Source of the DNA: Raineyella fluvialis
GTDB lineage: Bacteria > Actinomycetota > Actinomycetes > Propionibacteriales > Propionibacteriaceae
Reading direction: 5' to 3'
NCBI RefSeq assembly: GCF_009646095.1
Contig: NZ_CP045725.1
Span: 1 to 64,000 of the forward strand
Length of the DNA: 64,000 bases
Within the stretch, counting starts at the first letter, position 1; each line of letters opens with the position of its first letter. Positions 48,930 through 57,648 of this stretch are shown in pieces. Made by a program: the position numbers and the translations under genes. A model generated the notes under the pieces. That model saw only the letters and a list, made by a program, of their open reading frames with translations. It did not search any database and had not been told where the DNA came from.

Positions 48930-50693
48930 TCAATCAGTGACGGCATGGCCCTTGACACCCTCAGGACTGTAGATGTCGAGGATGTTCCAGTGACCCGCGG
49001 TGGGAGTGGGGATGTTGCGCATGGGCACGTCGATGAGGAACGGTTCCTCGGCGGAGAGCGCCTCGGCGAGCACCTCGGCGAAGTGCTCGGCCCCCTCGAC
49101 CCGCACCGCCTTGATGCCGTAGCCACGGGCGACGGCCGCGTAGTCGATCCACATGTCGTCGCCGTCGACGACCTCGAAGGTGGTGCCGTACGTCGTGCCG
49201 TAGTTCGCCTTCTCCAGGCCGGCGATGGTGCCGAAGGCGTTGTTGTTCATCACGACCCAGACGATCGGGATGCGTTCCCGCCGGGCCGTGGCCAGGACCG
49301 CCGGGTTCTGCCCGAACCCTCCGTCACCGATCAGGGCGACGACCGGTCGGTCCGGCGCGGCGAGCTTGACCCCGATCGCCGCCGAGGATCCGAAGCCCAT
49401 CGTGGCGAACCCGCCCGGTGTGACGAAGGTGCCCGGGACGACGATGTCGTACTGCTGACCGACACCGTTCTTGTTCCAGCCGACATCCGTCACGACGTAC
49501 GTCTCGGCCGGTATCGCCTGGCGCAGGTCCGCCAGGATCCGCGCGGGATTCATCGGGAACTCGTCACTGACCTGGTCCGCGCGGAACCCCTCCTTGCGGG
49601 TGGCGCGCTCCTCGGTGATCGACTCCACGATCCCCGGGCGCTGGACCCCGTCGGGGACGATCCGCTTGGCGACCTTCAGCAGCACCCCGAGCGCCTGCTT
49701 CAGGTCCGCCACCGCTCCGATCTCAACCGGATAGTTGCGCCCGATCTGCTCCGGGTCGATGTCGATCTGCATCAGCCTCGTGGGCGGCATCCGGAAGGTG
49801 AAGTCCTCGTACCAGGAGCTCGAGTCGGCCTCGGCGAAACGGGTGCCCAGACCGAGGATCCAGTCGGCCTCGAGACAGAAATTGTTGGTGAACTTCACCC
49901 CCCAGAAGCCGGACATGCCGAGCACGTGCGGGTTGTCGTCGGGGACGGCGCCCTTGCCCATCAGGCTGTGGGCGACGGGCAGGTCGAGCCAGTCGACCAG
50001 TGCGGTCAGTTCCGCGGAGGCATCGGCGAGCAGGATGCCGCCCCCCGCGTACACCAGCGGCCGCTCGGCCGCCACGAGGTTGCGGACGATCTGCTCGGCC
50101 AGCTCCTCGGTGATGGTCGGCCGCGCGTAGTCGAGGCGGTTGGCCAGGGCGCGGTCGACCAGGGCGCTGTCGATCTCGAGGCTGAACAGGTCCATCGGGA
50201 CGTCCACCAGCACCGGGCCGGGCCGCCCGGACTCGGCGATTACGAAGGCCCGGTCCAGGATCTCCGGCAACATCTCGGCGCGTTCGACCCGGAAGGCCCG
50301 CTTCACGAACGGCCGGTAGATCTCCCACTGGTCGCCGTCGGCGTGGTAGTTGACCTCCTGGTGGGGGTGCTTGCCGAAGTAGTAGGTCGGGACGTCACCG
50401 GCGATCACCACCATCGGGATCGAGTCCAGCGCGGCGTTCGCGACGCCGGTCGCGGCGTTCGTCAGGCCCGGGCCCAGGTGTGACAGCACCACAGACGCCT
50501 TGCGCGTCACCCGCGCGTAGCCGTCCGCGGCATGGGCGGCGATCTGCTCGTGGCGGACGTTGACGAAGTCGATTGCCGTCGTGCGGGACAGGGCGTCGAG
50601 AACGGCGATGTTGGTGTGGCCACACAGGCCGAACACCTTGGTCACGCCGCGGCCTTCCAGATACCGCACGATCTCGTCGGATGCGAGCACCAT
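48930..50693 (-). CDS. thiamine-diphosphate-dependent enzyme (acetolactate synthase-like)
   Basis: 587 residues from ATG 50693, with GAGGA upstream. Three ThDP-enzyme domains: N-terminal PYR domain with the catalytic Glu in NVRHEQIAAHAADGYARVT; central domain RPLVYAGGGILLADAS; C-terminal PP domain with ALIGDGGFGQNPAV (GDG near residue 453) and the Asn motif VVMNNNAFG. It belongs to the acetolactate synthase/sulfoacetaldehyde acetyltransferase-like group. In this operon it probably decarboxylates a 2-oxo acid or cleaves a C-C bond to give an aldehyde for the neighbouring CoA-acylating dehydrogenase. The exact substrate is not shown by sequence. Confidence 0.88.
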   Translation of the reverse strand: MVLASDEIVRYLEGRGVTKVFGLCGHTNIAVLDALSRTTAIDFVNVRHEQIAAHAADGYARVTRKASVVLSHLGPGLTNAATGVANAALDSIPMVVIAGDVPTYYFGKHPHQEVNYHADGDQWEIYRPFVKRAFRVERAEMLPEILDRAFVIAESGRPGPVLVDVPMDLFSLEIDSALVDRALANRLDYARPTITEELAEQIVRNLVAAERPLVYAGGGILLADASAELTALVDWLDLPVAHSLMGKGAVPDDNPHVLGMSGFWGVKFTNNFCLEADWILGLGTRFAEADSSSWYEDFTFRMPPTRLMQIDIDPEQIGRNYPVEIGAVADLKQALGVLLKVAKRIVPDGVQRPGIVESITEERATRKEGFRADQVSDEFPMNPARILADLRQAIPAETYVVTDVGWNKNGVGQQYDIVVPGTFVTPGGFATMGFGSSAAIGVKLAAPDRPVVALIGDGGFGQNPAVLATARRERIPIVWVVMNNNAFGTIAGLEKANYGTTYGTTFEVVDGDDMWIDYAAVARGYGIKAVRVEGAEHFAEVLAEALSAEEPFLIDVPMRNIPTPTAGHWNILDIYSPEGVKGHAVTD

Positions 50694-50725
50694 CTCGGAG
50701 TCCTCACTTCTGCTGGGCACGGGGT

Positions 50726-51574
50726 TCAACCGCGCTGGTCTGGTTCGGGGAGATCACGACGGGCCGGGCCGTCGTAGGTGTAGTTCAGGAACTTCGCCTG
50801 CGGGCCCTTGATCCGGCCGCCCTGCTGGGTCTGTTCCCAGGCATGGGCGAGGATCCCGACCGAGCGCGACAGGATGAAGACGCCGCGCCCGAGCTCTGTG
50901 GGCAGGCCGAGTTCGCAGTACACGACGGCCGTGGCACCGTCGATGTTCATCGGGATCCGCTTGGCCCGGCCCTGGCTGAGGGCGTCCTCGACCGCGGCGC
51001 CGATGACGGCGAACCGTCCCGAGGTCTCGCCGCGGTCCGCCGCCTCGCTGACGAGCTGGAGCAGGCGCGGCGCACGGGGGTCGAGCGGGTGGAACCGGTG
51101 CCCGAACCCGGGGAAGTACTTCAGCCCCTGCTCCTTGCGCCGCGCGACGACAGTGGCCGCCGCCTTCGCGAGATCACCGTCGGCGCCCGCCTCGGCCTCC
51201 ACCTCGTAGTAGATCTCCATGCACTGCTGGCCGGCACCGCCATGGACGTCGTCCAGGACGTTGATCGCCGAGGCCATCGCGCCGTTGAGCCCGGGACCGC
51301 AGGTCGCCGCCATCCGCGCGATCGCGATGGACGGCGCCTGGGGGCCGTGATCGACGCTGGAGACGAGGGCCGCCTCCAGCAGTTGCGCTTTCGCGCGCGT
51401 CGGCAGCTCACCCATGAGCATCAACCAGATCATCTCGGGAAAGGTGATCCGGCCGATCAGCTGCTCGATCGGGTACCCGCGCATGGCGATCTCGCCGGGG
51501 TGGATGTCCACGATGGACGTCGTCCACCACTTCCTCGCCTCGTCGAGCAGGGCCTCGGGATCCTCGGTGCTCAT
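50726..51574 (-). CDS. citryl-CoA lyase/citrate synthase-like protein
   Basis: 282 residues from MSTEDPEALLDEARKWW at 51574, preceded by GGGAAGG; a GTG at 51598 overlapping the previous stop is possible. It has the citrate-synthase-like C-terminal half only: GLNGAMASAINVLDDVHGGAGQQ (first His region), YFPGFGHRFHPLDPRAPRLL (second His region) and RIPMNIDGATAVVYCELG. The short length matches citryl-CoA lyase and related stand-alone lyases rather than full citrate synthase. It may cleave or form an acyl-CoA, using acetyl-CoA and an oxo acid. Its place between the ThDP enzyme and the acylating dehydrogenase supports a joint pathway. Confidence 0.85.
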   Translation of the reverse strand: MSTEDPEALLDEARKWWTTSIVDIHPGEIAMRGYPIEQLIGRITFPEMIWLMLMGELPTRAKAQLLEAALVSSVDHGPQAPSIAIARMAATCGPGLNGAMASAINVLDDVHGGAGQQCMEIYYEVEAEAGADGDLAKAAATVVARRKEQGLKYFPGFGHRFHPLDPRAPRLLQLVSEAADRGETSGRFAVIGAAVEDALSQGRAKRIPMNIDGATAVVYCELGLPTELGRGVFILSRSVGILAHAWEQTQQGGRIKGPQAKFLNYTYDGPARRDLPEPDQRG

Positions 51575-51594
51575 CGGTGCGTCGCCTTCCCGCG

Positions 51595-53064
51595 TCACTC
51601 GACGGTGAAGGCTGCGTCGGTCGGGCTCGCCTCACCCTCGGGTTCCAGCGCGGGATCGTAGAACTCGCCGAAGAGCTCGGCATCGGAGGGACGGTCGGTC
51701 TCGATCCGGCGCGAGACCCAGGTGGTGTTCATGTAGTGCTTGAGTGAGACGTTCTCACTGATGATGTTGCCGCCCCAGGTGCCGCAGCCCATCGATGAGG
51801 TCATCGGCATGCCGTTGTTGAACGCACCCGCGTTGGCCCGCGAGTTCGGCTGGTTCACCATGATCCGCGACACCGGCATGATGCGGCCGAAGTAGTCGAT
51901 GTGGGCGTCATCGTTGGAGGAGATGCCGCAGCTGTGGCCCTTGCCGCCGACGTCGAAGAGCTGGAGGGCGAGGTCGACACCGTCCTCGAACGACCCGTCG
52001 TACGGGTGGACGGCCATCAGGGTGGTGAGCTTCTCCTTGCAGAAGTTGTGCTCGGGTCCGATCCCGGTTCCCTCGACGAAGATGAACGTCGACTCATCCG
52101 GGATCTCGAAGCCCGCCGCCCGGGCCAGCTTCTGCGGGGAGATCGCGACGGTGTCGGCGAGCCGATGGCCCTCCTGGTCCCACATCACCTTGTCCAGCGC
52201 GGCCCGCTGGTCGGCGTCGGCACGGAAGCCACCCACTTCCGCCAGGGCGTCGAGCATCTCCTGGTACTTCGCACGGGGCACGAGAACGTTGCCGTCGGCC
52301 GAGCACCCGGAGCCGTAGTCGGAGGTCTTGGACAGCATGCAGTTCATCGCGGTCGCCTTGACGTCGGCGGTCTCGTCGAGGAACTCGGTGGCGTTGCCGG
52401 CTCCGACCCCGTACGCGGGCTTGCCGGAGCTGTACGCCTGACGAACCAGCGCCTGGCCGCCGGTGGCGATGATCAGATCGGAGCGCTTCATCAGCTCCTG
52501 GCTCACCAACAGGCTGGGCTGGGTGATGCACTGCAGGATGTCGGCCGGAGCGCCTTCCGCCTCGAGGGCCTCACGCATCAGCCGGACCGTCTCGTAGGTG
52601 GTGTCCTTGGAGCGGGGGTGGGGCGAGAAGATGACCACGTCGCGGGCCTTGATCGCGTAGATCGCGTTGCCGGCGGGCGTCAGGTCCGGGTTGGTGGTCG
52701 GGACGATGCAGCCGATGATGCCGGCCGGCTTGCCGTACTTGACCAGGCCCTTCTCCGGGATCTCCTCCACGACGCCGACGCTCGGCTGACGCAGCGCGTC
52801 CCGCAGCACCCCCCGGATCTTCATCCGCTTGTTCATCCGGCTGTTGTAGTCACCGAGCCCGGACTCCTGGATGCCCATCTCCACCAGCCGGTGGAAGGTC
52901 GTGGTGTTCGCGACAGCCCAAGCGACCGCCTGGCAGAGCCGGTCGACCCTCGCCTGGTCATACGTCTCGATGACTGCCAACGCCTGGCGCGCCTTCGCGA
53001 ACAGATCGTCCAGTTCCTGGACCTGTTCGGGGGTCATCTCCTTGCGCTTCTTCTCTTCGGCCAC
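51595..53064 (-). CDS. CoA-acylating aldehyde dehydrogenase (SauS/EutE-like)
   Basis: 489 residues from GTG 53064. ALDH fold of the acylating class: GIIGCIVPTTNPDLTPAGNAIYAIKARDVVIFSPHPR, DLIIATGGQALVRQAYSSGKPAYGVGAGN, and a catalytic Cys in SDYGSGCSADGNVLVP. Close in style to the acylating sulfoacetaldehyde dehydrogenase SauS and acetaldehyde dehydrogenases. It converts an aldehyde, CoA and NAD(P) to acyl-CoA. First gene of the minus-strand operon and divergent from the FAD dehydrogenase. Its stop overlaps the alternative GTG of the lyase gene by four bases. Sulfonate specificity is not demonstrated. Confidence 0.88.
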   Translation of the reverse strand: MAEEKKRKEMTPEQVQELDDLFAKARQALAVIETYDQARVDRLCQAVAWAVANTTTFHRLVEMGIQESGLGDYNSRMNKRMKIRGVLRDALRQPSVGVVEEIPEKGLVKYGKPAGIIGCIVPTTNPDLTPAGNAIYAIKARDVVIFSPHPRSKDTTYETVRLMREALEAEGAPADILQCITQPSLLVSQELMKRSDLIIATGGQALVRQAYSSGKPAYGVGAGNATEFLDETADVKATAMNCMLSKTSDYGSGCSADGNVLVPRAKYQEMLDALAEVGGFRADADQRAALDKVMWDQEGHRLADTVAISPQKLARAAGFEIPDESTFIFVEGTGIGPEHNFCKEKLTTLMAVHPYDGSFEDGVDLALQLFDVGGKGHSCGISSNDDAHIDYFGRIMPVSRIMVNQPNSRANAGAFNNGMPMTSSMGCGTWGGNIISENVSLKHYMNTTWVSRRIETDRPSDAELFGEFYDPALEPEGEASPTDAAFTVE

Positions 53065-53413
53065 TTCGCTGTGCCCTCTCTCACTGGCGCGCGCTCAGCT
53101 GAAGAGGCGACGCCGCCGGACGATGCGTGAACCGGAGCACACAGTCTCTGCGCTGTGAACTAACCAGTTCATGAGTTCCAAGATACCCATTTCTGACGAG
53201 AAGTCCATGAGATTCAGGACACAACGTGGCCGCCGGCCCAGACGGGTGCCGTCCCAGGTTCACAAGCCGTAATAACCAGTTCGTTAATTCCGTCACATCC
53301 TCTCCCCCCAGGCGCTCCGGGACCTTACGCTGACGGTTGTAGCCACGGCGCGGTGGCCGCTACGCACGTCGAGAACCCAGACGGACGGCCCCGGCGCCTC
53401 GACAGGAGTCGGC
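53065..53413. promoter_or_regulatory. divergent promoter region with two TAACCAGTTC operator-like sites
   Basis: 349 bases between the divergent operons. A perfect 16-bp palindrome with four-base spacer, TGAACTAACCAGTTCA, lies at 53156-53171. A second TAACCAGTTC lies at 53273-53282, inside the inverted repeat TAACCAGTTCGTTA (53273-53286). The shared ten bases occur 112 bases apart, so one protein, probably the clustered TetR regulator, may bind both and control both arms. An AGGAG ribosome site precedes the ATG at 53414. The -10/-35 boxes could not be set. Confidence 0.6.
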
Positions 53414-55174
53414 ATGACTGAGCAGAACTGGGACGACCACTACGACCTCGTGGTGCTGGGTACCGGCGCAGCCGGACTCAGCGCCTCCCTCACGGCCGCC
53501 AACGAGGGACTCCGGGTCCTGACCCTGGAGAAGTCGGATTACTACGGCGGCACGACCTGCTACTCGGCCGGCACCTGCTGGGTGCCCGGGAGCAGCTACG
53601 TCGAAGCAGCGGGCCTGCACAACGATCTGGCGAAGGCCGAGACCTACCTCGACGCGCTCGTGGGTGAGCGTGGTCCCAAGGACATGTGGATGTCCTACCT
53701 GACCAACGGCCCGACCATGATCGACTACATGGAGACCATGGGCGTGCGATGGATCCCGTTCCCCGGCTTCGTCGACTACTACCCGGAGCTCGAGGGCTCC
53801 GGTCGCGGCTACCGCGCCCTGGAGCCCGAGCCTTTCGACGGCAAGAAGCTGGGCAAGCTCGCCTTCTCCCACCTGCGTGGGCCGGTCCCCGAGTTCGCCC
53901 TCTTCGGCGGCTCCCTGATGGTGCGCCGCACCGAGGTCACCAAACTGCTGCACCTCTTCGACGGTGTCGGACTCCAGCGCCTCCAGGTCCTGACGACCGC
54001 CCTGCGGCTGGGCATCCCCTGGTTCCTCGACCTGCTCCGCGGCTGGCCGCGCGGCACCCGGATGGTGATGGGCAACGCCCTGATCGCCAGGCTGTACCAC
54101 GAGTACACGAGCCGTGGCGGCACGCTGTGGCTGAACGCCAACACCACCGAACTCGTGACCGAAAACGGCCGGGTGACCGGCGCCGTCGTCGAGTACAGGG
54201 GCGTCCCACGCCGCGTCGAGGCGCGCCGCGGCGTGGTGATGGCCGCCGGTGGCTTCCCCGCCTCCCCCGAGCTGCGCAACAAGTACCTGCGCGGTCCGGC
54301 CGCTGAGTTCACCCGGGCCGCCGACACCTGCACCGGCGACACCTTCGCGCTCGCCGAGGCCGCCGGGGCGATCCTCGGCCCCCAGGACGAGAACGGGGCC
54401 CTCTGGTTCCCGAGCTCGGTCGGCTACCGCAAGGACGGCTCACTGGCGGTCTTCCCACACATCTGGGACCGGGCCAAGCCCGGCATGATCGCCGTCAACG
54501 CCGCTGGCAAGCGGTTCACCGACGAGGCCCGCTCGTACAACCACTTCGTCCGCGGCATGTACGAGTCCGACGAGGCCGGCGTTCCCACCGTCCCGGCCTA
54601 CCTCGTGGCCGATCACGACCACATGATGAAGTACGGCCTCGGGATGATCTACCCCGCCTCCACAGGGCCGCTGATGAGCCACTGGCTGAAGTCGGGCTAC
54701 ATCGTCCGGGACCGCACGCTGGCCGGCCTGGCGACGAAGATCGGTGTCGACGCGGCCGGTCTGGAGGCGACCGTCGAGCGGTACAACGCCGACTGCGAGA
54801 AGGGCGTCGACACGGAGTTCGGCAAGGGCTCCAGCGAATACAGCCCTCAGTACGGCGACCCGAAGGTCTCCCCCAACGTCAACCTGGGACCGGTGGCCAC
54901 CGGCCCGTTCTACGCGATGGCCGTCTACCCGACGCCGCTGTCCACCGGTCGCGGCCTGCTGATCAACCCGCAGGGCCAGTGCCTGGACGCCGAGGGGACC
55001 CCTGTCGAGGGCCTGTACGCCTGCGGTTCCGACGCCCAGCAGGTGTTCGGGGTGCAGTACCCCGGCGGTGGATGCCAGGTCGGCGCCGGGATGATCTTCG
55101 GCTTCCTGATCGGCAAGCACGCCGCCGGCCACCCGGTCGACCAGCACACCGCGGGCCAGCCGGTGAGGGCCTGA
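53414..55174 (+). CDS. FAD-dependent dehydrogenase/fumarate-reductase-type flavoprotein
   Basis: 586 residues, no signal peptide. N-terminal Rossmann motif YDLVVLGTGAAGLSASLTAA followed by LEKSDYYGGTTCYSAG. C-terminal FAD closure region GLYACGSDAQQVFGVQYPGGGCQVGAGMIFGFLIG. This architecture is shared by 3-ketosteroid delta1-dehydrogenases, fumarate reductases and related enal/ene dehydrogenases. It probably forms or reduces a C=C bond next to a carbonyl in the pathway ring or acid. First gene of the plus-strand arm, with the next start one base after its stop. Confidence 0.9.
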   Translation: MTEQNWDDHYDLVVLGTGAAGLSASLTAANEGLRVLTLEKSDYYGGTTCYSAGTCWVPGSSYVEAAGLHNDLAKAETYLDALVGERGPKDMWMSYLTNGPTMIDYMETMGVRWIPFPGFVDYYPELEGSGRGYRALEPEPFDGKKLGKLAFSHLRGPVPEFALFGGSLMVRRTEVTKLLHLFDGVGLQRLQVLTTALRLGIPWFLDLLRGWPRGTRMVMGNALIARLYHEYTSRGGTLWLNANTTELVTENGRVTGAVVEYRGVPRRVEARRGVVMAAGGFPASPELRNKYLRGPAAEFTRAADTCTGDTFALAEAAGAILGPQDENGALWFPSSVGYRKDGSLAVFPHIWDRAKPGMIAVNAAGKRFTDEARSYNHFVRGMYESDEAGVPTVPAYLVADHDHMMKYGLGMIYPASTGPLMSHWLKSGYIVRDRTLAGLATKIGVDAAGLEATVERYNADCEKGVDTEFGKGSSEYSPQYGDPKVSPNVNLGPVATGPFYAMAVYPTPLSTGRGLLINPQGQCLDAEGTPVEGLYACGSDAQQVFGVQYPGGGCQVGAGMIFGFLIGKHAAGHPVDQHTAGQPVRA

Positions 55175-55175
55175 G

Positions 55176-55976
55176 GTGGACGCCGCCACCTGCGGCCCGC
55201 TCGGCCTGTCGGCGCTCACGGTGCTCGACGCGCCGCCGCCGGACACCGTGACCGCCGCCGCGGCGGCGGGGTTCGACGCGGTCGGTGTCCGGGTCTTCCC
55301 CGCAGGCACCGAGCCCGCCTGGCCGATGATCGGCGACACGCCGATGCTGCGCGAGACCGTCCGCCGGATCGCCGACACGGGCATCACCCTGTGGGACATC
55401 GAGGTGCTCCGGCTGCGCGAGGACAAGACCCTCGAGGAGCAGCTCGCGATCCTCGACGCCGGTCACGCACTGGGAGCCCGCTATGTGCTGGTCAACGTGA
55501 ACGACGCGGATCCGTCCAGACGCCTCGACCGGCTGAACCTGCTGGCCGGCGAGGCCGCCGCCCGTGGACTCACCCTGGCTGTGGAGTACATGGTGTTCAC
55601 CGAGATCCGTACGCTCACCGACGCCGTCGCCCTCGTCCGCGAGGTGGAGGGGCCGGCGGTGGTGCTGCCCGACTCACTGCACGTCGCCCGGTCCGGAGGC
55701 ACCCTCGCCGAACTGGCTGGGCTTCCCACCGCGTTGGTGCCGTACGCGCAACTGTGCGACACCGTCACGGAACCGGCCCCCGCGACTCCCGAGGAGGCTC
55801 TGGCCGAGGCCCGTACGGCTCGCCGGCTGCCCGGCGACGGTGATCTGGCGCTGAAGGACTTCGTCGGGGCACTTCCCGCCGGCACCGTGCTGACCGTCGA
55901 GGCCCCCGTCCGGGACCTTCCCCTGCAGGAACGCTGCGTCGCGGCCCTCGCGTCGCTGCGATCCTGCCTGTCGTGA
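55176..55976 (+). CDS. second sugar-phosphate isomerase/epimerase-like TIM-barrel protein
   Basis: 266 residues from GTG 55176 (VDAATCGPLGLSALTVLD). Same fold family as the protein at 48096: TLWDIEVLRLREDKTLEEQ matches its LWDIE segment. Further: YVLVNVNDADPSRRLDRLN, TLAVEYMVFTEIRTL, VVLPDSLHVARSGG and QLCDTVTEP. The Asp/His ligand set is more divergent (DSLHVAR instead of DMYHFDR). It could be a second isomerisation or dehydration step. Starts one base after the flavoprotein stop. Confidence 0.82.
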   Translation: MDAATCGPLGLSALTVLDAPPPDTVTAAAAAGFDAVGVRVFPAGTEPAWPMIGDTPMLRETVRRIADTGITLWDIEVLRLREDKTLEEQLAILDAGHALGARYVLVNVNDADPSRRLDRLNLLAGEAAARGLTLAVEYMVFTEIRTLTDAVALVREVEGPAVVLPDSLHVARSGGTLAELAGLPTALVPYAQLCDTVTEPAPATPEEALAEARTARRLPGDGDLALKDFVGALPAGTVLTVEAPVRDLPLQERCVAALASLRSCLS

Positions 55977-56001
55977 TCGACCACGGAAGGAGCAAGCAGC
56001 G

Positions 56002-56778
56002 TTGTTCCAGGCGGCGTTGTTCCACGGCGTGCCCGCGCTCGGCGCGACGGCTCTGGCGCTGATGGCGCTGGGCGGCCTGCTCATCGGGTTCTCGAAGACC
56101 AGCTTCGGGGGCCTAGGGGCGGTCGCCAGCGCCGTCTACGCGCTCAGCATGCCGGCGCGCGAGTCCACGGCAGTGGTCCTGCTGCTCCTGCTGACCGGGG
56201 ACCTGATCGCGCTGCTCTCCTACGGGCGGCATGTCCGGTGGCGCGTGCTCGGGCAGCTACTGCCGGCGGTGCTGCCGGGCCTGTTGCTGGGGGCGGTGTT
56301 CATCCGCCTCGTCGACGACGTGCTGATGCGGCGCAGCATCGCGGTGGTGCTGCTGGCGATGGTGGTGGTGCGCCTGGTGCAGGGACGGTTGCGCCCTGCG
56401 ACGACCCCGACCGAGGGACGTGGACACTGGGCGGTCGCGGCGGGCGCCGGGCTCACGGCGGGGTTCACCACCATGGTGGCGAACGCCGCCGCCCCCGTGA
56501 TGTCGCTCTACCTGCTCGCCCAGCGCTTCGACAAGCGGCGCTTCCTCGCCACGAACGCCTGGTTCTTCGCGACCGTCAACCTGTGCAAGGTCCCGTTCGC
56601 GGCCTCCGTGGGGTTGTTCACTCCCCTCGTGTTCGGCGTGACCCTGGTCATGCTGCCGGCCGTGCTCGTCGGCGCGGCGGTCGGCCGGCTCATCATCCGC
56701 CGCGTGACGCAGCAGCAGTTCGAGCTGGTGACCGTCCTCGCCACGGCGGCTGCCTCGGTGCTGCTGCTGGTGCGATGA
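56002..56778 (+). CDS. TauE/SafE-family sulfite/organic anion exporter
   Basis: 258 residues from TTG 56002, supported by GGAAGGAGC seven bases upstream. About eight membrane spans. Typical TauE elements: GLLIGFSKTSFGGLGAVASAVYAL in the first repeat and GAGLTAGFTTMVANAAAPVMSLYLL in the second. Known members export sulfite or sulfoacetate and other organic anions. Its presence beside SauS- and Xsc-like enzymes suggests an organosulfonate, but TauE proteins also serve other pathways. Confidence 0.9.
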   Translation: MFQAALFHGVPALGATALALMALGGLLIGFSKTSFGGLGAVASAVYALSMPARESTAVVLLLLLTGDLIALLSYGRHVRWRVLGQLLPAVLPGLLLGAVFIRLVDDVLMRRSIAVVLLAMVVVRLVQGRLRPATTPTEGRGHWAVAAGAGLTAGFTTMVANAAAPVMSLYLLAQRFDKRRFLATNAWFFATVNLCKVPFAASVGLFTPLVFGVTLVMLPAVLVGAAVGRLIIRRVTQQQFELVTVLATAAASVLLLVR

Positions 56779-56803
56779 GCCGGCCGGCCCGGCCCCGGGT
56801 CGA

Positions 56804-57439
56804 TCAGTCGAAGATCGGCCCGGTGGTCCGCGACCGCTTCAGCTCGTAGAAGCCGTCGTATTCGGTGACAAGGGAGACACCGTCGAAGAGGCGACCGGCC
56901 TGCTCGCCCTTGGGGGCGGGCGAGATCACCGGGCCGAAGAGCGACTTGCCGTTGATCCGGACCACCGGCGTCCCGACCTCGTTGCCCACCGGGTCCATCC
57001 CCTCGTGGTGCGACCGGCGCAGGGCGGCGTCGTTGGCGTCCGTCTCCGCCGCGTCGGCGAGCTCAGCGGGAAGGCCGACCTCGGCCAGGGCCGCCTCGAG
57101 GGTCGCCCGGTCCCGCGTCTCACCCTTGGGGTGGAAACGGGTGCCCACCGCGGTGTAGAACTCACGCAGCTTCTCCGAGCCGTACTGCTCCTCGACGGCC
57201 AGCGCGAGACGGGCCGATCCCCACGCGCCGGCGAGGAACGTCTTGTAGTCGTCCGGCAGTTCGTCGCGCCCCTCGTTGAGGACCGACAGGCTCATCACGT
57301 GGAAGACCGTGTGCACGGGGCGCACCTTCTCGACCTCGAGCATCCATCGGGAGGTCATCCAGGCCCACGGGCACTGCGGATCGAACCAGAAGTCGACCTG
57401 CTGGAGGGCATCGGACCGATCGGAGTCGTGGAGAGTCAT
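56804..57439 (-). CDS. mycothiol-dependent nitroreductase Rv2466c-like protein (DsbA family)
   Basis: 211 residues. DsbA-like thioredoxin fold with [19 protein letters not shown] near residue 16, [67 protein letters not shown] and the Rv2466c-like C-terminus [15 protein letters not shown]. The active site reads CPWA, so the second Cys of the CPWC motif of Rv2466c is missing. It may act with mycothiol through a single Cys. Convergent with the TauE gene 25 bases away. Confidence 0.9.
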   Translation of the reverse strand: MTLHDSDRSDALQQVDFWFDPQCPWAWMTSRWMLEVEKVRPVHTVFHVMSLSVLNEGRDELPDDYKTFLAGAWGSARLALAVEEQYGSEKLREFYTAVGTRFHPKGETRDRATLEAALAEVGLPAELADAAETDANDAALRRSHHEGMDPVGNEVGTPVVRINGKSLFGPVISPAPKGEQAGRLFDGVSLVTEYDGFYELKRSRTTGPIFD

Positions 57440-57648
57440 GTGCCCAGAATAGGAAGCCCGTCGGATGAGCCAACCCGGTGTTCCTTCCGCCGCCGCGACC
57501 TCAGCGCAGCCTCGGGACGCAGATTCCGGGTGGCTGCTGGGTCGTGTTCCTCAGGAAACGACGCCCGAGTCGCTAATCTGACCAGTGTCGCAGGGGTTTC
57601 GCCCCGGACAGCCTGCCCGCAGGCTCCCGTCGACATGAAGGTGACACC

